Positions 9,676 through 18,830 of a DNA stretch of 64,000 nucleotides are shown here, piece by piece. The stretch is from Acinetobacter variabilis (GTDB taxonomy: Bacteria; Pseudomonadota; Gammaproteobacteria; Pseudomonadales; Moraxellaceae). The DNA lies in assembly GCF_000369625.1 (NCBI RefSeq), contig NZ_KB850113.1, positions 277,850 through 341,849 on the forward strand, in the 5' to 3' direction. Each line of letters starts with the position of its first letter. The first letter of the stretch is position 1. Below the pieces are notes generated by a model, which worked only from the letters and a program-made list of their open reading frames with translations, made no database searches and was not told the DNA's origin. Position numbers and translations under genes: made by a program.

Positions 9676-9704
9676 AATACCTCGAATGATCGGGGTATTT
9701 TTTT
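9676..9704 (+). terminator. Intrinsic terminator after nfuA
   Basis: Stem AATACCtCG / CGgGGTATT followed by a run of T residues, 28 bp after the nfuA stop. Confidence 0.85.
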
Positions 9705-9714
9705 ATTTGTATTT

Positions 9715-9733
9715 GATAGTGATAATAATTATC
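9715..9733 (+). promoter_or_regulatory. Fur box upstream of the TonB-dependent receptor
   Basis: GATAGTGATAATAATTATC matches 17 of 19 positions of the Fur consensus. It lies about 93 bp before the receptor's ATG at 9826, consistent with iron repression. Confidence 0.88.
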
Positions 9734-9825
9734 AATAGTGATTGTATTTGTAATTACTTTTGTTACAATGCGTCACAATTCCAGCAATATTTCTTCATAA
9801 ATCAACTTTTGGGGCACCTTCGAAT

Positions 9826-11895
9826 ATGAGTAAGCCGTTTATGAAATCGACTTTGGCCTTTGCAGTGCTTTCAGCATTAGCTGTTTCAGTACAAGCACAA
9901 AACCAGGTAACGGAAGAACAAAAAGCAGCATTACAGACTGAAGCTACTAAATTGCAGACCATTGTGGTAACCACAGCGGGCGGTTTTGAACAAAATATTG
10001 CAGATGCACCTGCTTCTATTTCAGTCATTACCGCGGAAGAATTACAAAAAAAATCATATACAGATGTAATTGATGCTGTAAAAAATATGCCAGGTGTTTC
10101 TGTACAAGGCGGTGGCAATAATAAAGAGATTACAATCCGAGGTATGGGTGCAACCTACACGAAATACCTTGTTGATGGCAGACCAATTAGTGCCGGTAGA
10201 GCAGTGAATGGTAATGGTACAGATGGTGGGAAAATTGGTGCATATTTACCACCAATTGACATGATTGAACGGATCGAAGTCGTACGTGGTCCAATGTCAT
10301 CACTTTATGGTTCAGATGCTATGGGGGGGGTAATTAACATTATTACTAAAAAAGCGTCTGCTAGTAATTGGCATGGAAGTATTTCTCCTGAATATACGAA
10401 GTCTGATAATGATTATGCAAATGATAGTTATGGCGTCAGCATGTATGTCACAGGCCCATTAATTCAAGATAAATTATCTTTAAGTATAGATGGTAACTTC
10501 CAGGGGAATGACGAAAGTGACTTTGTCGGTGGAGAAGGGCAAAAATCTGGTTCAAGTGAGTCTGAGAAGAAAGTTAGAAAGCTCGGTACTGAACTGGTTT
10601 GGAATGTCGATGAACATAACGATATTGGTTTGAGATATGATTTTACAGGGCAGCAGTACACCACGACACTGGGTAAAAGTGTGGATGTTGCCACTCAAGC
10701 CTCTATCAATGAAAATGAGAAAAATCTATATACCTTAACGCATAAAGCACGTTACGATAATTTTACCCTTGATTCATACTATCAAGATGAAACAACTAAA
10801 AAAGTCTATAGTGGTGCCGTTGCTGACGAAAAAAATGAAGAATTAAAAGTCTTTAATACACAAGGCTCATTCTTTTTGGGTAACCATGCATTAACAGTGG
10901 GTGGTCAATATCAAAAAGAAAAAATCACTGATACCACAAATGGTCTAGCCGATATTACTGGGGTCACTTCACTCGACCGTTGGTTATTTGCTTTATATGC
11001 AGAAAATGAGTGGAGCATTACCGATGATTTCGCTTTAACTGTGGGCGCCCGCTACAATAAAGATGAATACTTTGGTGGTGAAATTACACCGCGTGTCTAT
11101 GGTGTTTATCATTTAACAGATGCTATAACTTTGAAAGGTGGTGTAAGTACAGGCTATAAGCAACCAACGATTAGCCAAATTTCAGAAGGTTTTGGTAGCA
11201 GAACAGGAAAAGGCAGTGCTGTCATCATTGGTAACCCTGATTTGTCTCCAGAAAAAAGCACGAGCTATGAATTCGGATTTAACTATTCGGCTCCTGAACT
11301 TGGCTTAACAAGCAGTTTAATGGTCTTTAAATCTGATTTTAAAGATAAAATTGTTGAAGATCGTTTATGTGACACGCCAGGAACAACAAATAGTTCTCCT
11401 GTAGAAGAATGGAAATGTTCGGCAAATGGCAAGCCATATCGATTTGTTAGCCAAATGAAAAACGTTTCCGATGCAGAAATGAAAGGTGCTGAATTTACAT
11501 TAGACTATGATGTACTGGATAATCTTCACGCGAGTACAAGTTATACTTATACAAAAACTGAGCAAAAAAGTGGCGAATTTAAAGGCCAGCCTTTGAATAA
11601 AATGCCAAAACATATGCTGAATGTCGGTCTGAATTATGATGTTTCAGATACCTGGACGACCTGGATGGACTATAATTACCGTGGCAAAACCAGTGATTAT
11701 TTAAGCCGTACTTCTATGGATAATGGGACACCGGGATATGGTACTTTTGATGCCGGTGCAGTCTTTAAAGCGACAGATAACTTAAGTTTGACTGCTGGTA
11801 TTTATAACATTGCCAATAAAGAAATTACCAATGGCGATTATGACATTGTACTTGATGGTCGTAGATACACCGTGGGTATGAATATCAAATTCTAA
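9826..11895 (+). CDS. TonB-dependent siderophore receptor (catecholate/CirA-like)
   Basis: Outer-membrane gated porin importing ferric siderophore with TonB energy. I chose the ATG at 9826 (689 residues) because it begins a clean signal peptide (MSKPFMKSTLAFAVLSALAV, cleaved after VQA); the open frame extends back to 9760 without a signal-like sequence. A TonB-box-like TIVVTTAGG is followed by the plug domain (about 45-170), with KNMPGVSVQGGGNNKEITIRG and IERIEVVRGPMSSLYGSDAMGG typical of this class. The rest is a beta-barrel ending in an aromatic C-terminus (GMNIKF). A Fur box precedes it. The ligand cannot be read from sequence; catecholate-type is a family-level guess. It may have worked with the now-broken binding protein at 7176-8120. 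Confidence 0.93.
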   Translation: MSKPFMKSTLAFAVLSALAVSVQAQNQVTEEQKAALQTEATKLQTIVVTTAGGFEQNIADAPASISVITAEELQKKSYTDVIDAVKNMPGVSVQGGGNNKEITIRGMGATYTKYLVDGRPISAGRAVNGNGTDGGKIGAYLPPIDMIERIEVVRGPMSSLYGSDAMGGVINIITKKASASNWHGSISPEYTKSDNDYANDSYGVSMYVTGPLIQDKLSLSIDGNFQGNDESDFVGGEGQKSGSSESEKKVRKLGTELVWNVDEHNDIGLRYDFTGQQYTTTLGKSVDVATQASINENEKNLYTLTHKARYDNFTLDSYYQDETTKKVYSGAVADEKNEELKVFNTQGSFFLGNHALTVGGQYQKEKITDTTNGLADITGVTSLDRWLFALYAENEWSITDDFALTVGARYNKDEYFGGEITPRVYGVYHLTDAITLKGGVSTGYKQPTISQISEGFGSRTGKGSAVIIGNPDLSPEKSTSYEFGFNYSAPELGLTSSLMVFKSDFKDKIVEDRLCDTPGTTNSSPVEEWKCSANGKPYRFVSQMKNVSDAEMKGAEFTLDYDVLDNLHASTSYTYTKTEQKSGEFKGQPLNKMPKHMLNVGLNYDVSDTWTTWMDYNYRGKTSDYLSRTSMDNGTPGYGTFDAGAVFKATDNLSLTAGIYNIANKEITNGDYDIVLDGRRYTVGMNIKF

Positions 11896-11907
11896 TTCAT
11901 AGATATG

Positions 11908-11936
11908 AAAAAGCCGCTCTCGAGCGGCTTTTTTTA
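11908..11936. terminator. Bidirectional terminator between the receptor and the convergent gene
   Basis: AAAAAGCCGCTC / GAGCGGCTTTTT palindrome with flanking A- and T-runs. It overlaps the stop codon of the minus-strand gene ending at 11934. Confidence 0.93.
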
Positions 11937-12941
11937 GTCTTCAATCTTTAAAATTTTTAAGGTATTTTCAGCATAATAGAATTTTTCTAGATAGACACGG
12001 GCACGTTCACGCAAATAGCCCTGATGAATCATCTGCTGAATTATCGGTGTTAGCAATTCATTCAGCTCATATTGAATCAACGATTCATCAATATTCAGAT
12101 CTCGTAATAACTGATCAAATGTATGTTCCTGATTGCGTACATACCAGGTATAAATCCCGTCATGCAGTTGCTGCTGTATATATTCCGTCTGGCGCATATG
12201 ATCCCAGATTTCGTGCCCCAAACTCACCGTCTGGTTCAGATCCTGGGTTTCAATATAGTTCTTGAGCACGGACAGCGGCATGTCTTTGATCTTATGCCAA
12301 AGATTGGCCTGAAAATGGTATAGCTTGTCATCATCAAAGTGCTGGTTCAGCACATGCTCACTCATTTGGCTAAGTTTTAAAATATTTTTTTGCAAATAAC
12401 GGGCAACTGTATTGTCCAGACTGGAATCCGTAACATTTTCCAGAACAGATTTTCCCATTTTCATGAAGCGGGAAACGCCCGGAACACTCTTGGCAATCAC
12501 AGAATTATCCAGATAATCCTGAATCGAATGCTGGATCAGTTGCGTAATCATGGCTGAAAAAGCAGGATTATTCACCACCGCTTTGATCAGGCGCTGACGA
12601 TGACCACTTTTGCTGGCCACATATTGTGCAATTTTATCAATGGTCAGTACCGGAATGACATCTGCAATTTTGGTCGTATCATTGGCTGGATGAACCAGTG
12701 CGAACCGGATATGTTCGGCAATCTGCTCAATCAGAAAAGAACTGACAGCAGTATCCAGAATCTGCTTTTGTAGTAGCTGATTGATCAGTTCACAGCTCCA
12801 CAGATCTTTAAGCGTCTGCTTGCGCAACCAGAGATAAAACTCGTGAAACTCGCTTTGAATGGTTTCAGATTGAGAAAATACCTGATCAAGAAAATCAAGT
12901 TGAGCATCAATCAACTGCTCAATCATCGGATGTTTCTGCAT
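11934..12941 (-). CDS. Uncharacterised helical protein, 335 residues
   Basis: No family recognised. The sequence is hydrophilic, rich in Gln, Leu and Ile, with no signal peptide or membrane span, and looks almost entirely alpha-helical. It starts 14 bp after the stop of the alpha/beta hydrolase gene (12956-13993) and so probably forms a two-gene operon with it. I considered a lipase-specific foldase (LipB), because those accompany secreted lipases and are of similar length. That does not hold: there is no N-terminal membrane anchor and no recognisable foldase motif. Its function is open; co-transcription suggests a link to the hydrolase. Confidence 0.82.
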   Translation of the reverse strand: MQKHPMIEQLIDAQLDFLDQVFSQSETIQSEFHEFYLWLRKQTLKDLWSCELINQLLQKQILDTAVSSFLIEQIAEHIRFALVHPANDTTKIADVIPVLTIDKIAQYVASKSGHRQRLIKAVVNNPAFSAMITQLIQHSIQDYLDNSVIAKSVPGVSRFMKMGKSVLENVTDSSLDNTVARYLQKNILKLSQMSEHVLNQHFDDDKLYHFQANLWHKIKDMPLSVLKNYIETQDLNQTVSLGHEIWDHMRQTEYIQQQLHDGIYTWYVRNQEHTFDQLLRDLNIDESLIQYELNELLTPIIQQMIHQGYLRERARVYLEKFYYAENTLKILKIED

Positions 12942-12955
12942 AACTTCTCTGAAAC

Positions 12956-13993
12956 TTAATTAAAAGGAATGAGTTTATCAGCTAGTGGATTTTTTAGGGT
13001 CTGTGTCTTGGCCAGGAAAGGCAAATAATGTTGGGCGACCTGTTTTTCTGCTTCCAGAATCGGCATATGACCAACATTATTTAAAATCACCGGAGTTTCA
13101 GCACGTTTTAATAAAGAATATAACTCTTTCACCACTTCGACATTAATAATCCGGTCCTGTTTTCCCCATAGAATCAAGGTAGGCGCTTCCACTGTACGGG
13201 TCAGACGGGCAAAGGTATCAGGCGTATACAACCGGTTAAGCATTACCACCTGATCAATCGATTTGCTGGTTTGTTCGGAACGGGCAATCAACAGTTTTTC
13301 CTGCGCATGTCTTAACTGGTAAGGCATCGCTGGCGGATTCTGCATTAGCTGTTTGGAGACATCTTCCAGATCACCAGGTTTACTGACAATCAGGTCTTTG
13401 AGTGCATGCGGGTCTTTGGTATAAGGCGTATTTCCCATTTTATAGATGCCGGCACTATTCACTAGAAACAGGCTTTGGGTATCGAAAGGGTATTGTGACG
13501 CATAGACTGTCGCAATTGAGCCGCCTAGAGAATGACCAGCGACATGCAGATTTTTTTCAATCTTCAGGGTTTCGACAAAGGTACGTAATTGCGAAGTGAC
13601 ATTGGGTACAGACAAATCAAAATCTGCTGGAACCCGGGTATCGCCATTGCTCGGCAAATCTGGAATGATGACATGATAATAGGGCGTCAAAAACTGGGCG
13701 ACGCGGTTCCAGTTGTCGCGTGTGCCTGCCAGACCATGAATCAGGATAATCGAGGGTTTGTTTTTTGCACCGCCTTCGCTATAACTCCAGGTCACATCAC
13801 CGACTTTCAAGGTTTTGGATTGTAGACCCGCCTGAATGCGTTGCTGGCTCAGATAAAGCTGTAAAACTTCGGCAGACTTGGCTTTCGGCGGCGTAAACAG
13901 ATATTGGCTATGGCTCAGGCTGGATATACTAAGACCCAGAGCGACTAAAGTGGAATAGATAATTTTTGAGCGCAATTTTATTATTTTCTTCAT
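12956..13993 (-). CDS. Secreted alpha/beta-hydrolase (lipase/esterase-like)
   Basis: A 345-residue hydrolase with an N-terminal signal peptide (MKKIIKLRSKIIYSTLVALG, then LSISSLSHS), so probably periplasmic, outer-membrane-associated or secreted. The fold is clear: oxyanion-hole HGLAGT (about 86-91), nucleophile elbow GHSLGGS with S155, acid in GKQDRI, and catalytic His in NNVGHMP near the C-terminus. The start at 13993 is preferred over the upstream in-frame start at 14032, because it begins the signal sequence and has CAGGGGA before it. It is the first gene of a probable operon with the 335-residue protein. The substrate is unknown; carboxylester or triglyceride hydrolysis is the family expectation. 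Confidence 0.9.
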   Translation of the reverse strand: MKKIIKLRSKIIYSTLVALGLSISSLSHSQYLFTPPKAKSAEVLQLYLSQQRIQAGLQSKTLKVGDVTWSYSEGGAKNKPSIILIHGLAGTRDNWNRVAQFLTPYYHVIIPDLPSNGDTRVPADFDLSVPNVTSQLRTFVETLKIEKNLHVAGHSLGGSIATVYASQYPFDTQSLFLVNSAGIYKMGNTPYTKDPHALKDLIVSKPGDLEDVSKQLMQNPPAMPYQLRHAQEKLLIARSEQTSKSIDQVVMLNRLYTPDTFARLTRTVEAPTLILWGKQDRIINVEVVKELYSLLKRAETPVILNNVGHMPILEAEKQVAQHYLPFLAKTQTLKNPLADKLIPFN

Positions 13994-14301
13994 TAGCACT
14001 GTCCCCTGAAAAAACTGAGCAAAAACGCTCAAAATACTTCCGTGTTATCGATTTGCAATTTATAGATGAATCAAATCGTAATCTTTCACTTATTTTAAAG
14101 CATTCCTTAATATTGTACATCTGTTAATTATTAGCTGAAGCAGAAAAACTGTCCAAAAAACGTGATGAACTTCACAGAAAAATTCCCAGAACAAGAAATC
14201 ATCAAAGAGCTAAAAATTTTACAGCTAATTTTTTTTGCAAGTGACATTCAAAAAATCTAGCAGTAAGATATTCCCACTAAAAACATCGATGGTAAAAAAG
14301 A
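13994..14301. other. Divergent intergenic region (308 bp)
   Basis: Holds the divergent promoters of the secreted hydrolase and the carbonic anhydrase. It is AT-rich, and I recognise no clear operator. A loose relative of the 19-bp palindromic site (GTACATCTGTTAATTATT, about 14117-14134) occurs but lacks the palindrome. Confidence 0.5.
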
Positions 14302-14916
14302 ATGCTCACAGCTCAGGAAGCTATAGATCGTCTTAAAAAGGGTAACCAGCGCTTTGTCAATGGTGAAACGCAGCATTTAAAATTATTATCGCATCAGCAA
14401 CGTGCTGAAATGGCAGAAAGTCAGGAACCATTTGCTATTGTTTTAGGATGTTCAGATTCACGTGTACCCGCAGAAATGGTCTTTGACCAAGGGTTAGGTG
14501 ATCTGTTTGTCATTCGGGTAGCAGGTAATATTGTTGCACCATCTCAAGTCGGCAGTGTCGAATTCGCAGCAGAAAGTTTTGGCTGTCCGATTGTAATTGT
14601 CTTGGGTCATACACATTGTGGCGCTATTCATTCAACAATTGAAGCATTAACCAATCCAGCAACGCCGCCATCTGCAAATCTGATGTCGATCGTGAACCGT
14701 GTACGTCCATCAGTTGAAATTCTAATGCAGACTGAACTGAAAGATGACCTGAATAAACTGTCTAAACATGCAGTCCGTTCCAATGTATTTGCTTCAGTAA
14801 ATCAATTACGTCATGGTTCTGCAGTTCTGGAAAGCCTGATTGCTAAAGGTAAGTTACAGGTGATTGGTGCAGAATATTCACTTGAAACCGGTGAAGTAAC
14901 TTTCTTTGACTTCTAA
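14302..14916 (+). CDS. can: Beta-class carbonic anhydrase
   Basis: Interconverts carbon dioxide and bicarbonate in the cytoplasm, supplying bicarbonate for carboxylases. The 204-residue protein has the complete zinc site: C50 with the D52/R54 dyad in GCSDSRVPAE, and H103/C106 in HTHCGAI. The length matches the family. The ATG at 14302 has a weak ribosome site (AAAAAAG). It appears monocistronic and is followed by a terminator hairpin that also holds the end of tesA. The symbol is by homology to E. coli can/cynT. Confidence 0.93.
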   Translation: MLTAQEAIDRLKKGNQRFVNGETQHLKLLSHQQRAEMAESQEPFAIVLGCSDSRVPAEMVFDQGLGDLFVIRVAGNIVAPSQVGSVEFAAESFGCPIVIVLGHTHCGAIHSTIEALTNPATPPSANLMSIVNRVRPSVEILMQTELKDDLNKLSKHAVRSNVFASVNQLRHGSAVLESLIAKGKLQVIGAEYSLETGEVTFFDF

Positions 14917-14941
14917 GAAAATTTTAAGATTTGATCCAGTT

Positions 14942-14966
14942 AAAGGCGCCTTAGAGGGCGCCTTTA
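14942..14966. terminator. Bidirectional terminator shared by carbonic anhydrase and tesA
   Basis: AAAGGCGCC / GGCGCCTTT palindrome. The tesA stop codon (14951) lies inside the hairpin loop, so the stem carries the last tesA codons. Confidence 0.8.
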
Positions 14967-15580
14967 ATATAAGGATAAGCACTATTTAATAAAATAGTTT
15001 GGGCTTTGGCATTGGGATGAATCTGATCCTGTTGCATTAGGCCTTTATTGCCAGCGACACCTTGCATAAAGAAGGGTAGTAATTTGACCTTATACTGCTG
15101 ACTGACCACCTTATAGTTATTTTCAAAAGCCTTGCTATATGCCTGACCATAATTTGGTGGCATTTTCATTCCAAAAACAATGACATTCGCCCTGGCTTTC
15201 TGGCTCTGCTGTACCAGAGCTGCTAAATTTTTTTGAATCATTTGGGGTGGCTGCCCACGCAGGCCATCATTCCCGCCCAGCTCAATCACCACAATATCTG
15301 GACGATGTGTCTGTAGCAGTTTCGGTAGCCTTGCCAAGGCACCACTGGTGGTTTCACCGCTCACACTTGCATTGACCACTTTATGCTGTTTCGGATAGTG
15401 TTGGTCCAAACGTTTTTGTAATAAATGTACCCAACCTTGCTGTGGTTGCATGCCATAACCAGCACTTATACTGTCACCCACAATCATAATGGTCTTTGCC
15501 GACAGACTAAAAGGAATCAGGCACAGTCCAAAGAATACCAGGCAAGGCAATACACGATTTTTCTGATTTAGATCTTTCAT
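14951..15580 (-). CDS. tesA: SGNH-family thioesterase I / arylesterase (TesA)
   Basis: Periplasmic multifunctional esterase, thioesterase and lysophospholipase of the SGNH/GDSL superfamily. From the ATG at 15580 (209 residues) there is a signal peptide ending near SLSA. Then come block I IMIVGDSISAGYGM (nucleophile S37), block II Gly in SGETTSGAL, block III ELGGNDGLRG, and block V DQIHPNAKAQ with the catalytic Asp and His. A GTG at 15589 is an alternative start. It is divergent from the ybbA-like ATPase gene, with start codons 12 bp apart, so each promoter must lie within the other gene. The tesA-ybbA-ybbP neighbourhood is conserved in E. coli. Confidence 0.94.
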   Translation of the reverse strand: MKDLNQKNRVLPCLVFFGLCLIPFSLSAKTIMIVGDSISAGYGMQPQQGWVHLLQKRLDQHYPKQHKVVNASVSGETTSGALARLPKLLQTHRPDIVVIELGGNDGLRGQPPQMIQKNLAALVQQSQKARANVIVFGMKMPPNYGQAYSKAFENNYKVVSQQYKVKLLPFFMQGVAGNKGLMQQDQIHPNAKAQTILLNSAYPYIKGAL

Positions 15581-15591
15581 ATAGGACACGT

Positions 15592-16317
15592 ATGATTCAA
15601 AGCAGCAACGATTCGACCATCATGCCACAAGCGATTATTTCTGCCCAGAAATTGACACAAAAGATACAACTTTCACAAAAACAACTGACTATTTTTGAAG
15701 ATCTTTCGCTGGAAATTTTGACTGGAGAACAGGTCGCCATTACCGGACGTTCCGGTTCAGGAAAGTCGACTTTACTGGGCATTTTGGCCACTTTGGATCA
15801 GGCCAGTACCGGGCAGTTAACGGTCTGTGGGGAGCTGGTATCAGACTTGAATGAAGAACAGCGCGCTTTAGTCCGGCTAAAAAATATTGGCTTTGTGTTT
15901 CAGTCTTTCCAACTTTTGCCTCATCTTACGGCACTTGAAAATGTCATGCTGCCTTTACGTTTACAGCCATATTTTAAATATGGTGAAGCTGAGCAGAAGG
16001 CGCTAGCATTGCTACAAAAAGTCGGATTAGACCGTCAAGCTCAGCAAACACCGAAAGTGCTCTCGGGTGGAGAACAGCAACGGGTGGCCATTGCCCGCGC
16101 ACTGGTCAGTGAGCCCAAAATCATTTTTGCTGATGAACCGACAGGTAATCTGGACGGGGAAACTGCCCAAGAAATCGAACAACTGCTCTTTCAGTTGAAT
16201 CGTGAATTAAGCACCACGCTGATTCTGGTTACCCATGATCCTGATCTGGCCCGGCAATGCCAGCGTCATTTTGAACTGGTCAATGGTCAGTTGATTGAAC
16301 ATGCGAGTGGAGGCTGA
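15592..16317 (+). CDS. ybbA: ABC transporter ATP-binding protein (YbbA-like, LolD/MacB type)
   Basis: Cytoplasmic ATPase of a MacB-type ABC system. The 241 residues have Walker [10 protein letters not shown] (52-60), Q-loop [10 protein letters not shown], signature [15 protein letters not shown], Walker B IIFADEP and H-loop THD. The ATG at 15592 follows an AGGA at proper spacing; an alternative is 15619. The permease gene begins 1 bp after the stop. In E. coli the same pair lies next to tesA and is thought to export or extract a membrane component; the substrate is unknown. Confidence 0.93.
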   Translation: MIQSSNDSTIMPQAIISAQKLTQKIQLSQKQLTIFEDLSLEILTGEQVAITGRSGSGKSTLLGILATLDQASTGQLTVCGELVSDLNEEQRALVRLKNIGFVFQSFQLLPHLTALENVMLPLRLQPYFKYGEAEQKALALLQKVGLDRQAQQTPKVLSGGEQQRVAIARALVSEPKIIFADEPTGNLDGETAQEIEQLLFQLNRELSTTLILVTHDPDLARQCQRHFELVNGQLIEHASGG

Positions 16318-16318
16318 T

Positions 16319-18814
16319 ATGCAGCATCTGTTTCGTCCTTTACTCAGACAAAGTTTTAATACGACAGGAATTTATCTGCTAATCATCGCGCTGACCTTAG
16401 CGATTAGTGCCACAACGGCACTAAAGTTCAGTAATGAACAGATTCAGAACGCCGTTGCTTTACAGGCAGCTGAAATGCTGGCGGGAGATTTGGTACTTTC
16501 TGATAATGAGCCGCTAGCTCAGGAATGGCGTGATCAGGCCAGGCAGCTCGATTTACAGCAATCTGAAGTCACATTTTTTAGTACGATGGCTTATACCAAT
16601 GATCAGTTTGTCATGGTCAATGTTAAGGCTATTGATCAGGCTTTTCCTTTACGAGGAGAACTACGGGTTCAACCTGCAGCAGACAAAATCCAAGCGGGGG
16701 AAATCTGGCTGAGTTCACGGGCCATGGATCTACTTAAGGTCAAACTGGGTGATGAACTGAATATTGCCGATGCCAAATTTAAGGTTACTGCAAAAATCGA
16801 GCAGGATTCGAATCAGGAGCTCGGCTTTTCTGGCTTTTCGCCGACTGTAATTATTGCTCAGTCAGAAGTGGCGCGCACCAATGCGATTCAGGTCGGTAGC
16901 CGGATTGATTACCGTTTATTAATGGCGGGTAATCCAGCCGATACCCGGCAATATGAAGCCTGGTTCAAGCAGAAGATAAAATCTGAAAATGGAACTTCAG
17001 ATGAAGCAGATGCTGGGGTTGAGGGACAAGAACTGGAACAGCAGGGCAGTCTGCGCTTACGTAATGCCAGCGAAGGCAATACCCGTTTAATGAAACCAAT
17101 TGCCAATCTGGATACTTTTTTGCAACTGGCCAATATTCTCACCATTTTGTTATGCGGGATTGCCATTGCTTTAACTGCGCAGCGTTATGTGCAGCAGAAT
17201 CAGGATCATATTGCCCTGATGCGCTGTATTGGCGCGACCAAAAATCAGATTCTGGCCGCTTATCTGGCTTTGCTAGGTTTAGTGCTTTTAATCGCCATGC
17301 TGATTGGTAGCGTAATAGGTGTAGCATTGGGTTATGGCTTATTGCAACTTATGCTACAGCTGATTCCAAACTTGCAGCTTGAGTTTTCTGCTACGGCGAT
17401 GCTGCTGGGACCATTGCCAATTGCCATGCTGACCAGTGCTGTGGTGTTATTGGGCTTTGTCATGCCAAGTCTGTTTCAGCTCTTGAATACCCCTCCGATT
17501 CGGGTCATTCGTCAGCAGGAAAAATCCGTCCATTCGATGTTGTGGATGTTACTGACCGGAACCTTAAGTCTGATTATTTTCAGTGTGATTTTAACGGAAA
17601 ATATTGTGCTGACAGCTTGGGTGATCGGGGCCATTATCCTGCTCTGTGCCGTACTGTATTTCACGGTCTGGAGTATCTTAAAACTGCTGCGTAATCTGAA
17701 ATTCAACCTGTCTGCGTATGTGCGGACACCCTATCAGACCGCTTTACAAATTACTGCTTTAGCCCTTGGACTCAGCTTGATCAGTGTGCTGGCTGTGCTA
17801 CGTACCGACCTGCTTGATCGCTGGCAGCAACAGTTGCCGGAAGGGACACCCAACCAGTTTGTCTATGGTCTGCCGCCTTTTGACATGCCTGACTTAAAAG
17901 CTCAGTTAGAACAGAATGGCTGGAAAAGTACACCCTTGTATCCCAATATTCGCGGGCGTCTGGTGGCGAAAAATGATCATCCTTTTGCTGCTGAACTGGT
18001 CAAGCAGAGTAATACCTTAAGACGTGAACTGAATCTGACTCAATCGGACCGCTATCCTCAGGATAATGTCATTGTGCAGGGGGGGGCAGGATTGAAACAG
18101 CCGGGTGAAGTTTCGGTCGAAGCCAATACTGCACAAGAGCTGGGCATCAAACTGGGGGATAAGCTCAGTTTTAGCTTGCCTGAAGGCATACTTGAGACCA
18201 AGGTAGTGAACCTCAGAACAGTAGAGTGGGAAAGTTTTAGTCCAAACTTCTTCTTTATCTTTGCACCAAATACCATGGATGCTAATGCTGGCAGTTATTT
18301 GGGCAGCTTCTACGTACCGGAAACAGATAAAGATAAACTGGTGAATCTGGTTCAGCGGTTTTCCAATACGGTATTTATTGATGTCAGCCTGATTCTGGAA
18401 GAAATCAAACGCATTGTGAATGTACTGGTGCAGATCATTACCATTCTGGCTGTGCTGGTCAGCGTATCCGGTTTTCTAGTACTGATGGCCTGTCTAAACC
18501 TGCTCATGGATGAACGTAAACGTGAAGTGGCTTTGCTCCGGTCTTTTGGTAGTTCCAAACAGAAGCTGAAAACCATGATGAGTCTGGAAATCGGTTTTAT
18601 CGGACTATTCGCAGGTATTGTTTCATGTCTGTTTGCAGAAGTGATCAGCGCCATTGCCAGCTACAAGATGGATCTGATCATTCAGCCCCATTGGGAAATT
18701 TGGATTATCCTGCCTGTGTTTATGACAGTTTTGTGTACCCTGATCGGGCGTTATCGTCTGAGTTATCTTTCCGAGATTCCGCCCTTGCAAAGCCTGCGTG
18801 AGATGAATCAATAA
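16319..18814 (+). CDS. ybbP: ABC transporter permease with FtsX-like domains (YbbP-like)
   Basis: Inner-membrane partner of the preceding ATPase, 831 residues, matching the length of E. coli YbbP. Layout: one N-terminal transmembrane helix, a large periplasmic domain (about 40-250), three FtsX-type helices (about 265-400), a second cluster of helices and periplasmic domain, then a C-terminal FtsX domain (VLVQIITILAVLVSVSGFLVLMA onward). The ATG at 16319 follows GGAGG at 7 bp; the open frame extends back to 16295 without a ribosome site. The last codons form a perfect hairpin with the end of the convergent rhomboid gene. Confidence 0.92.
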   Translation: MQHLFRPLLRQSFNTTGIYLLIIALTLAISATTALKFSNEQIQNAVALQAAEMLAGDLVLSDNEPLAQEWRDQARQLDLQQSEVTFFSTMAYTNDQFVMVNVKAIDQAFPLRGELRVQPAADKIQAGEIWLSSRAMDLLKVKLGDELNIADAKFKVTAKIEQDSNQELGFSGFSPTVIIAQSEVARTNAIQVGSRIDYRLLMAGNPADTRQYEAWFKQKIKSENGTSDEADAGVEGQELEQQGSLRLRNASEGNTRLMKPIANLDTFLQLANILTILLCGIAIALTAQRYVQQNQDHIALMRCIGATKNQILAAYLALLGLVLLIAMLIGSVIGVALGYGLLQLMLQLIPNLQLEFSATAMLLGPLPIAMLTSAVVLLGFVMPSLFQLLNTPPIRVIRQQEKSVHSMLWMLLTGTLSLIIFSVILTENIVLTAWVIGAIILLCAVLYFTVWSILKLLRNLKFNLSAYVRTPYQTALQITALALGLSLISVLAVLRTDLLDRWQQQLPEGTPNQFVYGLPPFDMPDLKAQLEQNGWKSTPLYPNIRGRLVAKNDHPFAAELVKQSNTLRRELNLTQSDRYPQDNVIVQGGAGLKQPGEVSVEANTAQELGIKLGDKLSFSLPEGILETKVVNLRTVEWESFSPNFFFIFAPNTMDANAGSYLGSFYVPETDKDKLVNLVQRFSNTVFIDVSLILEEIKRIVNVLVQIITILAVLVSVSGFLVLMACLNLLMDERKREVALLRSFGSSKQKLKTMMSLEIGFIGLFAGIVSCLFAEVISAIASYKMDLIIQPHWEIWIILPVFMTVLCTLIGRYRLSYLSEIPPLQSLREMNQ

Positions 18815-18830
18815 GATTCATCTCACGCAG
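18794..18830. terminator. Perfect 16-bp hairpin joining two convergent genes
   Basis: CTGCGTGAGATGAATC (18794-18809) pairs perfectly with 18815-18830 across the 5-nt loop AATAA. The left arm is the last ybbP codons with the stop in the loop; the right arm contains the rhomboid stop codon. There is no strong T-run on either side, so it may act as a transcript-end stabiliser rather than a classical terminator. Confidence 0.75.

Noticed and set aside
11934..12941. Lipase-specific foldase (LipB) for the neighbouring hydrolase
   Set aside because: No N-terminal membrane anchor and no foldase signature; only size and position agree.
14117..14134. Third copy of the 19-bp palindromic site
   Set aside because: Shares only ACATCTGT and an AT-rich flank, lacks the inverted repeat, and is not at the same distance from a start codon.
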